Assembly: GCA_000381625.1 (NCBI GenBank)
Contig: KB906767.1
Coordinates: 845,729 to 909,728, forward strand
Direction of reading: 5' to 3'
DNA from: Bryobacterales bacterium KBS 96
GTDB lineage: Bacteria > Acidobacteriota > Terriglobia > Bryobacterales > Bryobacteraceae
Length of the DNA stretch: 64,000 bases
Positions 42,786 through 51,716 of the stretch are shown piece after piece. The stretch's first letter is position 1, and each line of letters opens with the position of its first letter. A program made the position numbers and the translations under genes. Under the pieces are notes generated by a model. That model was not told the origin of the DNA and ran no database searches. It saw nothing but the letters and a program-made list of their open reading frames with translations.

Positions 42786-43502
42786 ATGGCCGACAATCAA
42801 GAAGATATTCGCGAAAAAACAGGCGGAGTGAGCCGCCGCAATCTGTTCCAGGTGCTCGGCGCCGCCGTGCCGGTGGCTGCCGTGTTAACCGGACGACCGG
42901 TTTATGCCGAGTTGGGCGAACACCACGCGCACTTGCCGATGGCCGCTGCCGCGCGCGCCATCCCCAGTGGTCCGTATACGCGCCAGACCTTCGACGACCA
43001 GCAGTGGCGTACAGTCAGCGTGTTGTGCGATCTAATTATTCCCGCCGACGACCGTAGCGGCAGCGCCACGCAAGCGAAAGTGCCGGAGTTTATCGACGAT
43101 TGGATCGCGTTCCGCAAACAGCAGGACGGCAACGAGAACCTGCAGGCGCTGATTTTCGGCGGCCTGATGTGGCTGGACCGGGAATCGAACGAGAAATTCG
43201 AAAAGCCATTTGCGGATGCCTCGCCCGACCAGCAGAAGCGACTGCTCGACCGCGTCGCTTATCCGGAGAAAGCCGCCAAGGAGGACCACGCCTGGGTGCG
43301 GTTCTTTAATGAATTCCGCGATCTCACGGTGAGCGGGTTCTTTTCGAGCAAGATGGGTGTCGCCGATCTGCCATATCTCGGCAACACGGCTGTTGCCGAA
43401 TGGAAAGGCTGCGACCCGAAAGTGTGGGCCGTTATTGAAGAACGCATGAAGAACGGCTATAAGGGCGTAGCTGGTCCCGCAGTTAAGCCCTGGAGCGCGT
43501 AG
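42786..43502 (+). CDS. Gluconate 2-dehydrogenase subunit 3-like (Tat-exported small subunit)
   Basis: 238 aa; ATG 42786 preceded by AAGGA (GTG at 42783 also possible). The Tat signal SRRNLFQVLGAAVPVAAVL is followed by the subunit-3 domain (YTRQTFDDQQWRTVSVLCDLIIPADDRSGSATQAKVPEFIDDWI). In known systems this subunit guides export and maturation of the GMC subunit; the pair here is 16 bases apart. A cytochrome subunit is not present in the window. Confidence 0.9.
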   Translation: MADNQEDIREKTGGVSRRNLFQVLGAAVPVAAVLTGRPVYAELGEHHAHLPMAAAARAIPSGPYTRQTFDDQQWRTVSVLCDLIIPADDRSGSATQAKVPEFIDDWIAFRKQQDGNENLQALIFGGLMWLDRESNEKFEKPFADASPDQQKRLLDRVAYPEKAAKEDHAWVRFFNEFRDLTVSGFFSSKMGVADLPYLGNTAVAEWKGCDPKVWAVIEERMKNGYKGVAGPAVKPWSA

Positions 43503-43844
43503 CCAGAAAAGCAAATCGGAACGGCCGGAGGCGGGACCGGCTTAAGACGCTGGGAAATTGCGACCGTAGGCAATCGGCGCCGGTTCTCGGCCTGAAGACG
43601 GCGGCTCCGTTGAAGGCGTCCGCTTCCTGACGGTCGCGGCTCAGTACAGAGGTCCTGCTGTTTTTGCCACGCACTTAGATCGGGGCTCGACGCAATCCTT
43701 GAAAGCACTGATCTAGGGTTGGTCCGAGCACGTTGCCCCTATTAGGCCAGCACCGAACCGCCACGGTAAGGGAGCGGACTGCCAGGCTGCTCGCCACGCT
43801 GGCAAAACGAGGCGCTGGTGATTTCCGGAAAGCGGCCATCCGGC
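43503..43844. other. Intergenic region with dispersed repeat
   Basis: 342 bases between the subunit-3 gene and the convergent PhzF gene. No gene is seen. It contains the GCGGTCGCGG-family repeat at about 43616-43643 (GTCCGCTTCCTGACGGTCGCGG). Confidence 0.5.
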
Positions 43845-44636
43845 TTACCCCAAGGCGATTTCGCCCCGTAGGAATAGCGCAGCCTGTCCGGCTATTTCCA
43901 CGCGATTGCCGCGAAGCTCACAATACAGTTCACCGCCACGTTTCGAGACCTGACGCGCAAGCATATTATCTTTGCCGAGCCGTTGCGCCCAGTACGGAAT
44001 CAATGTGCAATGCGCGGAGCCGGTCACGGGATCTTCGGGGACGCCTTTGGCCGGCGCGAAGAAGCGCGATACAAAATCACAATCGTTTCCGGGCGCTGTC
44101 ACGATTACCGCGAACCGGTCGATGGCTTTCAACAATTCCATATCGGGCTTGAGGTTCCGCACTTCTTCCTCGCTGTCGAACACAAGCAGATAATCGCGAG
44201 CGCCAAGCACTGCCTGAGGCTTGACGCCAAACGCCTCCATCAGCCCTACGCAGGGCCGTGTCGGCTCGGGAGGCCGCGCCGGAAAATCGAGCGCCAGCAT
44301 GTTGTTCTCATTTCGACGAACAATCAACTCACCCGCCTTGGTGGTGAATCTAAGTTGATCGCCTAGCTCCCCCAGAACGTGGAACAACACGTATGCCGAG
44401 GCAAGGGTGGCATGCCCGCACAAATCGACCTCCACCGCGGGCGTGAACCATCGCAGATGGAAACCATTCCCGTTCCGCACGAAGAACGCAGTCTCGGAAA
44501 GGTTGTTCTCCGCAGCCACGGCCTGCATGGTTTCATCCGGAAGCCACTCATTGAGCGGGCATACAGCAGCCGGATTGCCGGCAAAAATCCGGCTGGTAAA
44601 CGCGTCAACCTGGTAAACCGGAATCTTCAAATCCAT
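43845..44636 (-). CDS. PhzF-family isomerase
   Basis: 263 aa, the usual family length. Double hot-dog-like PhzF fold with catalytic-type Glu in ENNLSETAFF (near 47) and the VDLCGHATLASAYVL block. The C-terminal DPVTGSAHCTLIPYWA completes it. The reaction is likely isomerisation or epimerisation of a small acid; no phenazine genes are near, so a general metabolic role is expected. Eight bases separate it from the glycosidase gene behind it on the same strand. Confidence 0.9.
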   Translation of the reverse strand: MDLKIPVYQVDAFTSRIFAGNPAAVCPLNEWLPDETMQAVAAENNLSETAFFVRNGNGFHLRWFTPAVEVDLCGHATLASAYVLFHVLGELGDQLRFTTKAGELIVRRNENNMLALDFPARPPEPTRPCVGLMEAFGVKPQAVLGARDYLLVFDSEEEVRNLKPDMELLKAIDRFAVIVTAPGNDCDFVSRFFAPAKGVPEDPVTGSAHCTLIPYWAQRLGKDNMLARQVSKRGGELYCELRGNRVEIAGQAALFLRGEIALG

Positions 44637-44644
44637 AGTCTATT

Positions 44645-47224
44645 TCAACGGCGCCCGTTTACGGAAGATTTGTGGCCATGATTGTGGCCTTGGTCCGGCG
44701 CGACGATTTCGTCCGCTTTCAAATCGAAGCGTACCGGCTGGTGAATATAGCCGCTTCCGGAAGGCATTGTTACTCGATATTTGCCGCCGGCCGCTTGCGC
44801 TCCAACCGCTGCGAGCACGTTTTCCGCTCCAGTTACGCCGAATTCGTAAGTGCGGCCAGCCACTCCGGACAGTATATACGTAACTCGCTTGTAATTGTTC
44901 TCCCAATTTTCGGAAATGAATTTCAAGTTGTCGCTGGGTTCGCCGAGCCGGGGCGCGGCCGCAGGGATATCAATTGCGAACAATCGTTCGTGCTTCAGCA
45001 CAATTGTGCTCCCGGTGTTGAGGATCGCCGTTTCGATTTCCGGATGCCAGTCCACGGCGGTCTGGCGGCGCGTGAACTTTACGGGCTCGCCATTTACGCT
45101 CACGTCCGTCACGTTCGTATAGAGCGAATAAGCCGGCGAAAAATCCAGCAAAAATCCGTTTGCGCCGTGATTTTCTACTCGGAGCGTGAGCGATTGCGCA
45201 TCGCGGTGCAGAATGAAATCAAGTGTGCCGCCGCCGAATGGCGCCCCTCGGACCGCGGCATCGTTCCAGGAAGCCGGCAGGTGCGGCTCCAGCCGGACTC
45301 TGTGGGCCACACCATCGATTGTCAATCCGAAAACGCCCCGCAACAGCGGCGACACGATCATTGCAGCCGACCACGTCTGGTGCGGCGAAGCGGTCGAGAG
45401 CGGCGAATACGTTTGACCCGAAAGCACCTCCGTCGTATTGCCGTTTGCGCCGTCGAGCGATAACCAGGAGTTCGCCTTGAGGTTTGCCCAGCCCTGCAAA
45501 GCCTCGTGTGCGTTGTATTCGGCAAGCGATGCCCAACCGGTGAAGAGCGGCCACACTGAACCGAAATGATATCCGGCCGGATTATAGATCGGCGCTTTCG
45601 ATGAAATGATGCGCATACCCCAATCCGAATCGTGATCTTCTTCGGCAAGCTGTCCGATCATCGTCTGCGCTTTGTCGGTTTCGAGTAAGTCCCACCATTC
45701 GGGCACGATCGCCAGAACGCTCGTCTGGTTCACAGGCTTGCCATTATTGTCGATCGCAAAGGCATAGCTCCTGGCGTCCGGCAGCCAGAAAAGATTGTTC
45801 AGCTTCTGCCGTTTGTCGTCGAACTCCTGCTCCAGTTGGATGGCCTCGCTCTTATGCCCGGTCCATCGCGCAAGCTGAGTGAGCGAGTGCACCGCTTCCA
45901 CGTAACAGCCGGCCATGTACATCTCCACGCGCACCGGCAAAAGCGGGCCCCCCTCTACCCATCCAGTGCCGACGCCGAAGTTCTTCGGAAAGCCGTTCGC
46001 ATCGAGTGTCGAACGTGAAAAGTTCATCGCCTTCGTCAGCCGGCTCCACATCCGATTTGCAAAAGCCGTGTCGCCGCTGGTCTGAACATAATCCCGCACC
46101 GCAGTGATGAATAGCGGCGTGGAATCGGCCGAAGCGTATTCGTATGGGTAATCCTTCTCCCAGGGAACAAGCGTCGCGCTTTGCGAAATTTCGTGCGGAA
46201 TCTTCCCGTCCGCCCTTTGAAACTTCGCGATGAATTCGATGGCGGCGCGGGAATCGTTCAGATCGCCATCAGAGTTCAGCGCGAACGAACTCCAAAACGA
46301 ATCGCGTCCGAAGAACCACGCATAGCCGGGGCGGTAGGCGCCTTTTGACGGGCCATAGCCCGCAACCAGACCTTTGCCGAGAAATGGGTTGTCGACCATG
46401 CCCTTGACCAGGCTCAGACGCGACCAGTCGTACGCCGCTTGTAGATGTTTATCCGGCAGCTCGACCGAGATGGTTCGTGCCAGGTAGGTTTCGTAAAAAC
46501 TCCCGGTATCTTTGGCTAGTTTTGCCGGATCCGTTATGAGCCGCCTGTATTCAGCGATAGCATCGTCTTTCGATTTCACTGAGCCCGCGAACGCAACGAT
46601 CCGGCTGCCCTGCCCGTTAATCGTCCCCAGAGAGAACTCAGCATCAGCCTGCGATGAATAGTTCGTAGCGTAAGTATCCGAACGAAGCTCCAGGTTCGGC
46701 GAGCCCACCACCGCCGCATATGGCTGGCCGTCCGCGCCGAAGGAATAGAGTTTTGCGGCCGGATCCCAATTGCCATAGCCCGAACCAAACGAAGCGGGCC
46801 ACATCAACTGAAAATCGCGCTTGAAATGGAACGTAATCGCGATAGGCGTATAGGCATGGACGTCGAGTTGGATGACGCCGCCTGGCTGATGAACGGGAAC
46901 GATGAGCCTCTCAACTATCTGGAAATCATCGCCAGTGTAAATGACCGAGGCAATTCCCGGACGGTAATCGGCCCGGCGCGCAATCTTTTCCGCGGGAATC
47001 ACGTGGCCGTCTACTTCAAATTGGAATGCAAGGCCCTGGAACAGTTTCAACGGATACACATAGGCCTCAAGCGTGCCATCCTCGCTACCGAGCAACGACG
47101 CTTGCTGACCAACGGCATCCATGAATTCCCAGCTGCGCGCGGCACGCGATAATTCCGGCGTCCCGGTCTGCCCGTAGAGGGGCAGCATCGATAACAAAGC
47201 CGCGGCGAAACAAAATGAGCGCAT
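44645..47224 (-). CDS. Exported six-hairpin glycosidase (amylo-alpha-1,6-glucosidase/GH63-like)
   Basis: 859 aa from the ATG at 47224 (a GTG at 47245 would add seven residues). It has a signal peptide (MRSFCFAAALLSMLPLYGQ). N-terminal beta-sandwich (about 35-240), then an (alpha/alpha)6 barrel (about 255-650) with the typical FFGRDSFWS, DYPYEYASADSTPLF and VGTGWVEGGP, and a C-terminal beta domain. Acidic residues in these loops fit an inverting hydrolase, but family and substrate (trehalose, glucan, mannan?) are not settled. Confidence 0.8.
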   Translation of the reverse strand: MRSFCFAAALLSMLPLYGQTGTPELSRAARSWEFMDAVGQQASLLGSEDGTLEAYVYPLKLFQGLAFQFEVDGHVIPAEKIARRADYRPGIASVIYTGDDFQIVERLIVPVHQPGGVIQLDVHAYTPIAITFHFKRDFQLMWPASFGSGYGNWDPAAKLYSFGADGQPYAAVVGSPNLELRSDTYATNYSSQADAEFSLGTINGQGSRIVAFAGSVKSKDDAIAEYRRLITDPAKLAKDTGSFYETYLARTISVELPDKHLQAAYDWSRLSLVKGMVDNPFLGKGLVAGYGPSKGAYRPGYAWFFGRDSFWSSFALNSDGDLNDSRAAIEFIAKFQRADGKIPHEISQSATLVPWEKDYPYEYASADSTPLFITAVRDYVQTSGDTAFANRMWSRLTKAMNFSRSTLDANGFPKNFGVGTGWVEGGPLLPVRVEMYMAGCYVEAVHSLTQLARWTGHKSEAIQLEQEFDDKRQKLNNLFWLPDARSYAFAIDNNGKPVNQTSVLAIVPEWWDLLETDKAQTMIGQLAEEDHDSDWGMRIISSKAPIYNPAGYHFGSVWPLFTGWASLAEYNAHEALQGWANLKANSWLSLDGANGNTTEVLSGQTYSPLSTASPHQTWSAAMIVSPLLRGVFGLTIDGVAHRVRLEPHLPASWNDAAVRGAPFGGGTLDFILHRDAQSLTLRVENHGANGFLLDFSPAYSLYTNVTDVSVNGEPVKFTRRQTAVDWHPEIETAILNTGSTIVLKHERLFAIDIPAAAPRLGEPSDNLKFISENWENNYKRVTYILSGVAGRTYEFGVTGAENVLAAVGAQAAGGKYRVTMPSGSGYIHQPVRFDLKADEIVAPDQGHNHGHKSSVNGRR

Positions 47225-47421
47225 ACCAATGAACAAACTATACACGCTGTTCGAAGGTCGGCCCTTACTCTGTCGATACTCACACTTTCAATGGTGACGA
47301 TCGCATCACAGCCGCTTGAGGCCACCAACAGCAGCGTCAGCATGTAAGCGCACACAGGGTTTGTACACTCTCGGAACAGTACGAGTGGTGTTGGTCACCG
47401 TTAAAGGGACAGAATCGAATT

Positions 47422-47949
47422 GTGCCTACTTACGAAGCAGAAAGAGAATTGCGACCTAACGCGCTTTTGTGTTTAAACGCAGAGCAATACGGAAACGCTT
47501 ATATGCGTGGGCTCTCTTCCACCACGCGATTTCTCATTTCGCGCGGTTGCCCATTCGACCTTGCCCAGGAATTGGGCCAAGCGGCGTGGGTGAGAGGCTG
47601 GGAACACCGCCGCCAGTTGCACGAGCCTTCCAAACTGGTCACTTGGGTCAATACAATTGCCTTGAACCTCTACCGAACGTCGTGCCGCCGAGAATGCCGC
47701 GACGTGCTGATCGAACTCAGTGAAACGCCGCGATTGGATGGCTATCTGGACGCCCAGACCATGCTCCGCGGCTTGAAAGTACCGGAAAGGCGGCAACTCG
47801 AGGAACTCTATCTCGAAGGGCGCGCCTTCAAGGAAGTTGCCGAACGCGAAAAAGTCTCCGAAGTCGCTCTGCGAGTTCGCGTTTGCCGCATCAAGCAACG
47901 ATTGCGCCGGCAGGTATGCGCTCCCGCCGAATCGAAGCGCCGCGCCTGA
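47422..47949 (+). CDS. ECF-like RNA polymerase sigma factor
   Basis: 175 aa from GTG 47422. Region 2-like 'LISRGCPFDLAQELGQAAWVRGW...WVNTIALNLYRTSCRRE' and region 4 'LKVPERRQLEELYLEGRAFKEVAEREKVSEVALRVRVCRIKQRL'. No anti-sigma gene is next to it, unlike the 36975 sigma. Its likely targets, if any local, would be the envelope genes that follow. An AAAGGGA lies about 13 bases before the GTG. Confidence 0.82.
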   Translation: MPTYEAERELRPNALLCLNAEQYGNAYMRGLSSTTRFLISRGCPFDLAQELGQAAWVRGWEHRRQLHEPSKLVTWVNTIALNLYRTSCRRECRDVLIELSETPRLDGYLDAQTMLRGLKVPERRQLEELYLEGRAFKEVAEREKVSEVALRVRVCRIKQRLRRQVCAPAESKRRA

Positions 47950-48036
47950 ATCAAAGGTCACCCGGCGGGCGAGTGATCGATCTCGTTCAATTGTGAATTG
48001 CCAACGATAAAATCGAAGCCCTCTCGACCGTTGTGA

Positions 48037-48074
48037 ATCGACTCGAAGCTGACGCGAGCGCACTTCGAGTCGAT
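48037..48074. terminator. Strong hairpin between convergent sigma and acidic-protein genes
   Basis: ATCGACTCGAAG (48037-48048) and CTTCGAGTCGAT (48063-48074) form a perfect 12-bp stem with a 14-base loop. It lies between two converging genes and probably stops transcription in both directions, although no long T-run is attached. Confidence 0.55.
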
Positions 48075-48089
48075 CGCTACGGTGCGGAA

Positions 48090-48422
48090 CTAAGCTTCTT
48101 CGCCCTCGTCCTCGTCGTCTTCTTCGTCTAGCTCATCGTCTTCCAATTCATCATCGTCATCTTCGTCCAGATCTTCGTCGTCCTCTTCATCCTCCAGGTC
48201 GTCTTCCTCCTCATCCTCATCTTCGTCCTCGATTTCATCATCGTCTTGCGAAGGAGACATTGAGATCCCCGTCTCGAAGTCCTCTGACGAAAATTCAGCC
48301 GGCATGCGGCTCGGCAGCTCACCGGCAATCGTGGCAGCCATCATAAGCTCCGGAACGAAAAATACATCGCTCATGCCTGCCGAGCTGTATGCGGCGGTGG
48401 CTCTAGTGATTAGTGTCTGCAT
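48090..48422 (-). CDS. Small protein with extremely acidic C-terminal tail
   Basis: 110 aa from the ATG at 48422, preceded by AAGGA eight bases upstream. The open frame goes up to 48575, but the upstream part has no good start. The first 50 residues contain hydrophobic helices (SDVFFVPELMMAATIAGEL). From about residue 58 to the end there is hardly anything but Asp and Glu. The tail comes from a GA-rich repeat-like DNA. It may bind basic proteins or metal; no homologue is known to me. Confidence 0.65.
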   Translation of the reverse strand: MQTLITRATAAYSSAGMSDVFFVPELMMAATIAGELPSRMPAEFSSEDFETGISMSPSQDDDEIEDEDEDEEEDDLEDEEDDEDLDEDDDDELEDDELDEEDDEDEGEEA

Positions 48423-48647
48423 GCAGTTCATCCTTGTTGAAATTTGTTCGACTATGTCGCGCCCCGGCGCGTTGCGGAGATCTCCTGCACGATCATACCG
48501 AACCTTTATAGAATTTGCGCAACTGTGTTTTTTCCGATTGGATTGCATCCGTATTTTTTCTAGAGGAAGCTTCATTTGGACTCACTAACGCGAAGGAACG
48601 GGAATGCTTTTCCGAACCAGGCGTCTTCTACTTAAGGAGACTGACCT

Positions 48648-49130
48648 ATGCCCGAATCCGATTCCGAAAAAAGCCGCCGTCCGCAGGACAGGGACTTCAC
48701 CGTCGATCGTTGGGAGCAGTACCCTTTCAGACGCCCTGACGATCCTTACGAAAATCGAACGGAAGGCCGCGAGGGCCAACCAGCGGAATCGCAATACAAG
48801 TATGAGGGATGGGAGGATAATGCGTTTCGCAATAAAGGGCGCTCTGAACAACCTGTCGAAGCGAACGATGCGAAAGTGCAGAGCGGCGCAGATACCCGAC
48901 TTCCGTCTGAATTGGAGCGGCAGGTGAATGCCGCGATTGCCGCTCGTCCCGAGATCGATGCCGGCCGTATTCTGGCGAGGGTCGAGAATGGAGAGGTCGT
49001 GCTTTCGGGCTTCGTTCCGGACGAGCGCAGTAGAGATGCTGCCGGCCAAGCCGCATCGGACGCAAGCAGCGCCGCTCCCGTCCAGAATCGCCTGAAGGTC
49101 GAGGGCGCCCGAGAAAAGGGCCGTGGCTAA
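48648..49130 (+). CDS. BON-domain protein
   Basis: 160 aa. The first 80 residues are hydrophilic, Arg/Asp/Pro rich, with no signal peptide; a BON domain follows (about 85-155, RQVNAAIAARPEIDAGRILARVENGEVVLSGFV). BON domains contact membranes or phospholipids and often appear in osmotic-stress proteins. AAGGAG lies nine bases before the ATG. Its neighbours are an acidic small protein, a permease and DUF1328. Confidence 0.85.
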   Translation: MPESDSEKSRRPQDRDFTVDRWEQYPFRRPDDPYENRTEGREGQPAESQYKYEGWEDNAFRNKGRSEQPVEANDAKVQSGADTRLPSELERQVNAAIAARPEIDAGRILARVENGEVVLSGFVPDERSRDAAGQAASDASSAAPVQNRLKVEGAREKGRG

Positions 49131-49182
49131 CGGAGTCGAAGGAGCTTCGGTTTTTCTGCGGCTCGAAGCGAGCCTGAACTCT

Positions 49183-51021
49183 CTAGATCTCAGCGAGTTT
49201 GGCGCCCGGCTCCGAAACTTGACCATGCTCCCGGAACGTAATCGCGCACGCACGGATCTGTTCGCATATTGCCGCTAGCGTAGGAGCTACGGCATCCGGT
49301 GGACTGCCGTTAAAACGGTGGCTAACCGTTTTCAATTCTTTTGAAATTCCCCAGATGCCCGCGAAAATGGGCGCGTTCGGAAAACGGATGCGCAACCGGC
49401 GATTTATGTTTCCGGTATGAGTAAATGCGAACGGAGAGAATGCCGAAACACAAATAATATCGGCGCAAATGTCACCGTCTTCCTGTACCCTCCTGGCGGA
49501 CGCGGACGAAAGATGAGCGGCGTCGGCGCCGAACGATCGTAGCAGTCTGGCAAGCAGGAGCGCGCCGAGTTCATCCGCCCGGCCGAAAGCGGGAACGCAA
49601 ACTACACGCACGTTCCCAACATTCGGCCACGAGTCATTCGAGCACTCTTCACAAGAAATCTCAAGGCCGATTTCCCGCAGACTCGAAAGGACGAAATCGA
49701 AGCGGTTGCGATCCAGCAGGCCTCTGTTGCGATCGCTTTCTGCAAGAGACAGCACCGGCATCAACGCTGAATCAAATGTTTCGGCCGCTGAATTCTTCCG
49801 GGAAAACTCCATGACCTGTTCACGCGCCGGTTCGAAATCGCGCCGCAGCAAACGCTGGTACACCCTTGCCTCTATGGAAAGAGAAGGCTCCTCCGAAAGC
49901 AGAATATAAATCGTGGATAAAAAAGGAAAATAGCGTCCCAGAACAACAATGCAGACCGTGAGCGGAATCGACACCAACAAGCCGATGGGTCCCCAAATCA
50001 CGGTCCAGAACACGGCCGCGATCAGGATGGCCAGTTCGGAAACCCCTGTGTGAACGCCGTAAACCAGCGGCTCGATGGCATTCGTTGTGATGAGATCGAG
50101 AGTTACAAAGAGCCCGAGAACGGCGAGCGGAGGCCACCAGTCGGGTGACGCCGCGAACGCGACGAGGATCGGAATCGATGCGGCGGTGAACACTCCAACG
50201 TAAGGCACGAACCGGAAGGCACCGGCAATTACACCCCATAACAGAGCGTGTGGCAAACCAATCAACGCCAACCCGCCGGCTATGCAAACGCCGAAGCTGA
50301 CGTTTACCATCAATTGAAGCCTCAGATAGCGGCTTACCCTGGTTGCCGCTTCCTCCAGCGCTTCGGATGTGACCCGAACTTGGTCTGCGCCGGCCAAGCG
50401 CAGTAGCCGGCTCCTGAGATTTTCGCGTCTAAGCAGCATGAACGAGGTAGCTGCCAGCGTGATTATTATCAGGCCCAACGGGCGAAGCGCTAGAAGCGAG
50501 TAATGTACGACTGTCGGGTAGTTTCCGCTCTTATCCACGACATGAACGGGAACCGGCGTCGAGCGTTTGCTCCTCGATAATGTTCCTGCAGCCGGCCTGT
50601 CCGGTGTTGCGTTACCAGGATGCGATTGGTCCAAATCACGGCCGAATTCTTCAACGTTTCGAATCGCGCGTCCGACAGCGCCGTTGGCCGTTCTCCTCAG
50701 GCGATCCACTTTCTGGCGAACGTTTTCGCGGTAACCAGGAAGATCGTTGGCCGTATCAACGAACTCGTTTCCGATTGTCCAGACAAACCCGGCGAGCACG
50801 GCGCCCAAAGCTAACAAAACCAGTAAAATTGCCAGCGGCCGCGGGACGTGTATTTTTTCGAAAGTGGCGACAACCGGAGTCAACAATACGGTAGCGAGCA
50901 CCGCGAACACAATCGGAACGAATACGTCTCGCCCGAAGTAAAGGGCGAGAATTACTCCGGCCAGGATAATAATCGACGACCGGTTCGAGTTCTGATGCCG
51001 CTTGTGCGGGTGCGTAGCCAT
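49183..51021 (-). CDS. AI-2E-family permease with C-terminal cytosolic domain
   Basis: 612 aa. The N-terminal 380 residues match the AI-2E/PerM/YdiK permease family (about eight helices; a typical helix-loop with 'VPYVGVFTAASIPILVAF' and 'NAIEPLVYGVHTGVSELAIL'). The family name comes from the E. coli protein TqsA and says little about substrate. From about 420 the chain becomes soluble; 'VRVVCVPAFGRADELGALLLARLLRSFGA' looks like the start of a B12-binding-like Rossmann domain but lacks its DxH. The fusion may add a sensor. Confidence 0.85.
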   Translation of the reverse strand: MATHPHKRHQNSNRSSIIILAGVILALYFGRDVFVPIVFAVLATVLLTPVVATFEKIHVPRPLAILLVLLALGAVLAGFVWTIGNEFVDTANDLPGYRENVRQKVDRLRRTANGAVGRAIRNVEEFGRDLDQSHPGNATPDRPAAGTLSRSKRSTPVPVHVVDKSGNYPTVVHYSLLALRPLGLIIITLAATSFMLLRRENLRSRLLRLAGADQVRVTSEALEEAATRVSRYLRLQLMVNVSFGVCIAGGLALIGLPHALLWGVIAGAFRFVPYVGVFTAASIPILVAFAASPDWWPPLAVLGLFVTLDLITTNAIEPLVYGVHTGVSELAILIAAVFWTVIWGPIGLLVSIPLTVCIVVLGRYFPFLSTIYILLSEEPSLSIEARVYQRLLRRDFEPAREQVMEFSRKNSAAETFDSALMPVLSLAESDRNRGLLDRNRFDFVLSSLREIGLEISCEECSNDSWPNVGNVRVVCVPAFGRADELGALLLARLLRSFGADAAHLSSASARRVQEDGDICADIICVSAFSPFAFTHTGNINRRLRIRFPNAPIFAGIWGISKELKTVSHRFNGSPPDAVAPTLAAICEQIRACAITFREHGQVSEPGAKLAEI

Positions 51022-51362
51022 TTTGAAAAGCCCGTCACGTGCGGAGAAGGATCCCCGAACTCCACACCGCGCCCGGGCGCCGCCCGCGATGTGTCATGGA
51101 CAACCCTATATAGAACGACGCAGATGGACTCCCACTGTTTCTACGCCGCACGCCCTCTATGCCGCCGCGCCCGTCAGGCTAGAATTTTTGCTATTTCATC
51201 GGCAAAAATGACATTGCCGGCTCATACCCGCTGTATGCGATCAGTCATTCAGCTTCGAATTTTCTTTCGGTTAGCGCGGGCGTGCTGCTTGGCGCCCAAA
51301 CTGCTCCATCTTGTATGCGTGAACGGTACGAGAGTCTTATTAGAAACAAGACTGGAGGCAAT
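51022..51362. other. Intergenic region before DUF1328 gene
   Basis: 341 bases with no convincing gene. The promoters for the permease and for DUF1328 are expected here. No clear operator is visible to me. Confidence 0.4.
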
Positions 51363-51536
51363 ATGCTGTATTGGGCTTTAGCGTTTCTTCTCATAGCGCT
51401 TATTGCGGGATTCCTTGGTTTTGGCGGAATTGCATTCGCGGCGGCGGGCATCGCGAAGATCCTGTTCGTTCTGTTCCTGATCCTATTCCTTATTGGGCTG
51501 TTCCTGCATATAGGCAGGCGCGGATCGACACTCTAA
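51363..51536 (+). CDS. DUF1328/YtjA small membrane protein
   Basis: 57 aa with GGAGG five bases before the ATG (51363). Two helices, '[20 protein letters not shown]' and '[18 protein letters not shown]', a typical DUF1328 peptide. Usually expressed under stress in other bacteria. A strong terminator lies just downstream. Confidence 0.9.
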   Translation: MLYWALAFLLIALIAGFLGFGGIAFAAAGIAKILFVLFLILFLIGLFLHIGRRGSTL

Positions 51537-51553
51537 ACCCACCGACGGGCGAC

Positions 51554-51594
51554 AAAATGGGCGAGCCTTTCTCGAACAGGCTCGCCCATTTTTT
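51554..51594 (+). terminator. Intrinsic terminator after DUF1328
   Basis: AAAATGGGCGAGCCT (51554-51568) and AGGCTCGCCCATTTT (51578-51592) make a perfect 15-bp stem with a 9-base loop, ending in a run of T (51589-51594). This is a classical Rho-independent terminator for the DUF1328 gene, and the A-rich left arm makes it work for the other strand as well. Confidence 0.92.
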
Positions 51595-51716
51595 ATCAAA
51601 TCAAACGAGTGCCCGCGAAGCCGCCTTGACTTCGCTCCGAATCCTCAATATGCTTCATAGGAATCGCTTACTGCAACGGTGACGACGCAGGTTCTTATAA
51701 CGATTTCGAGAGGCCT

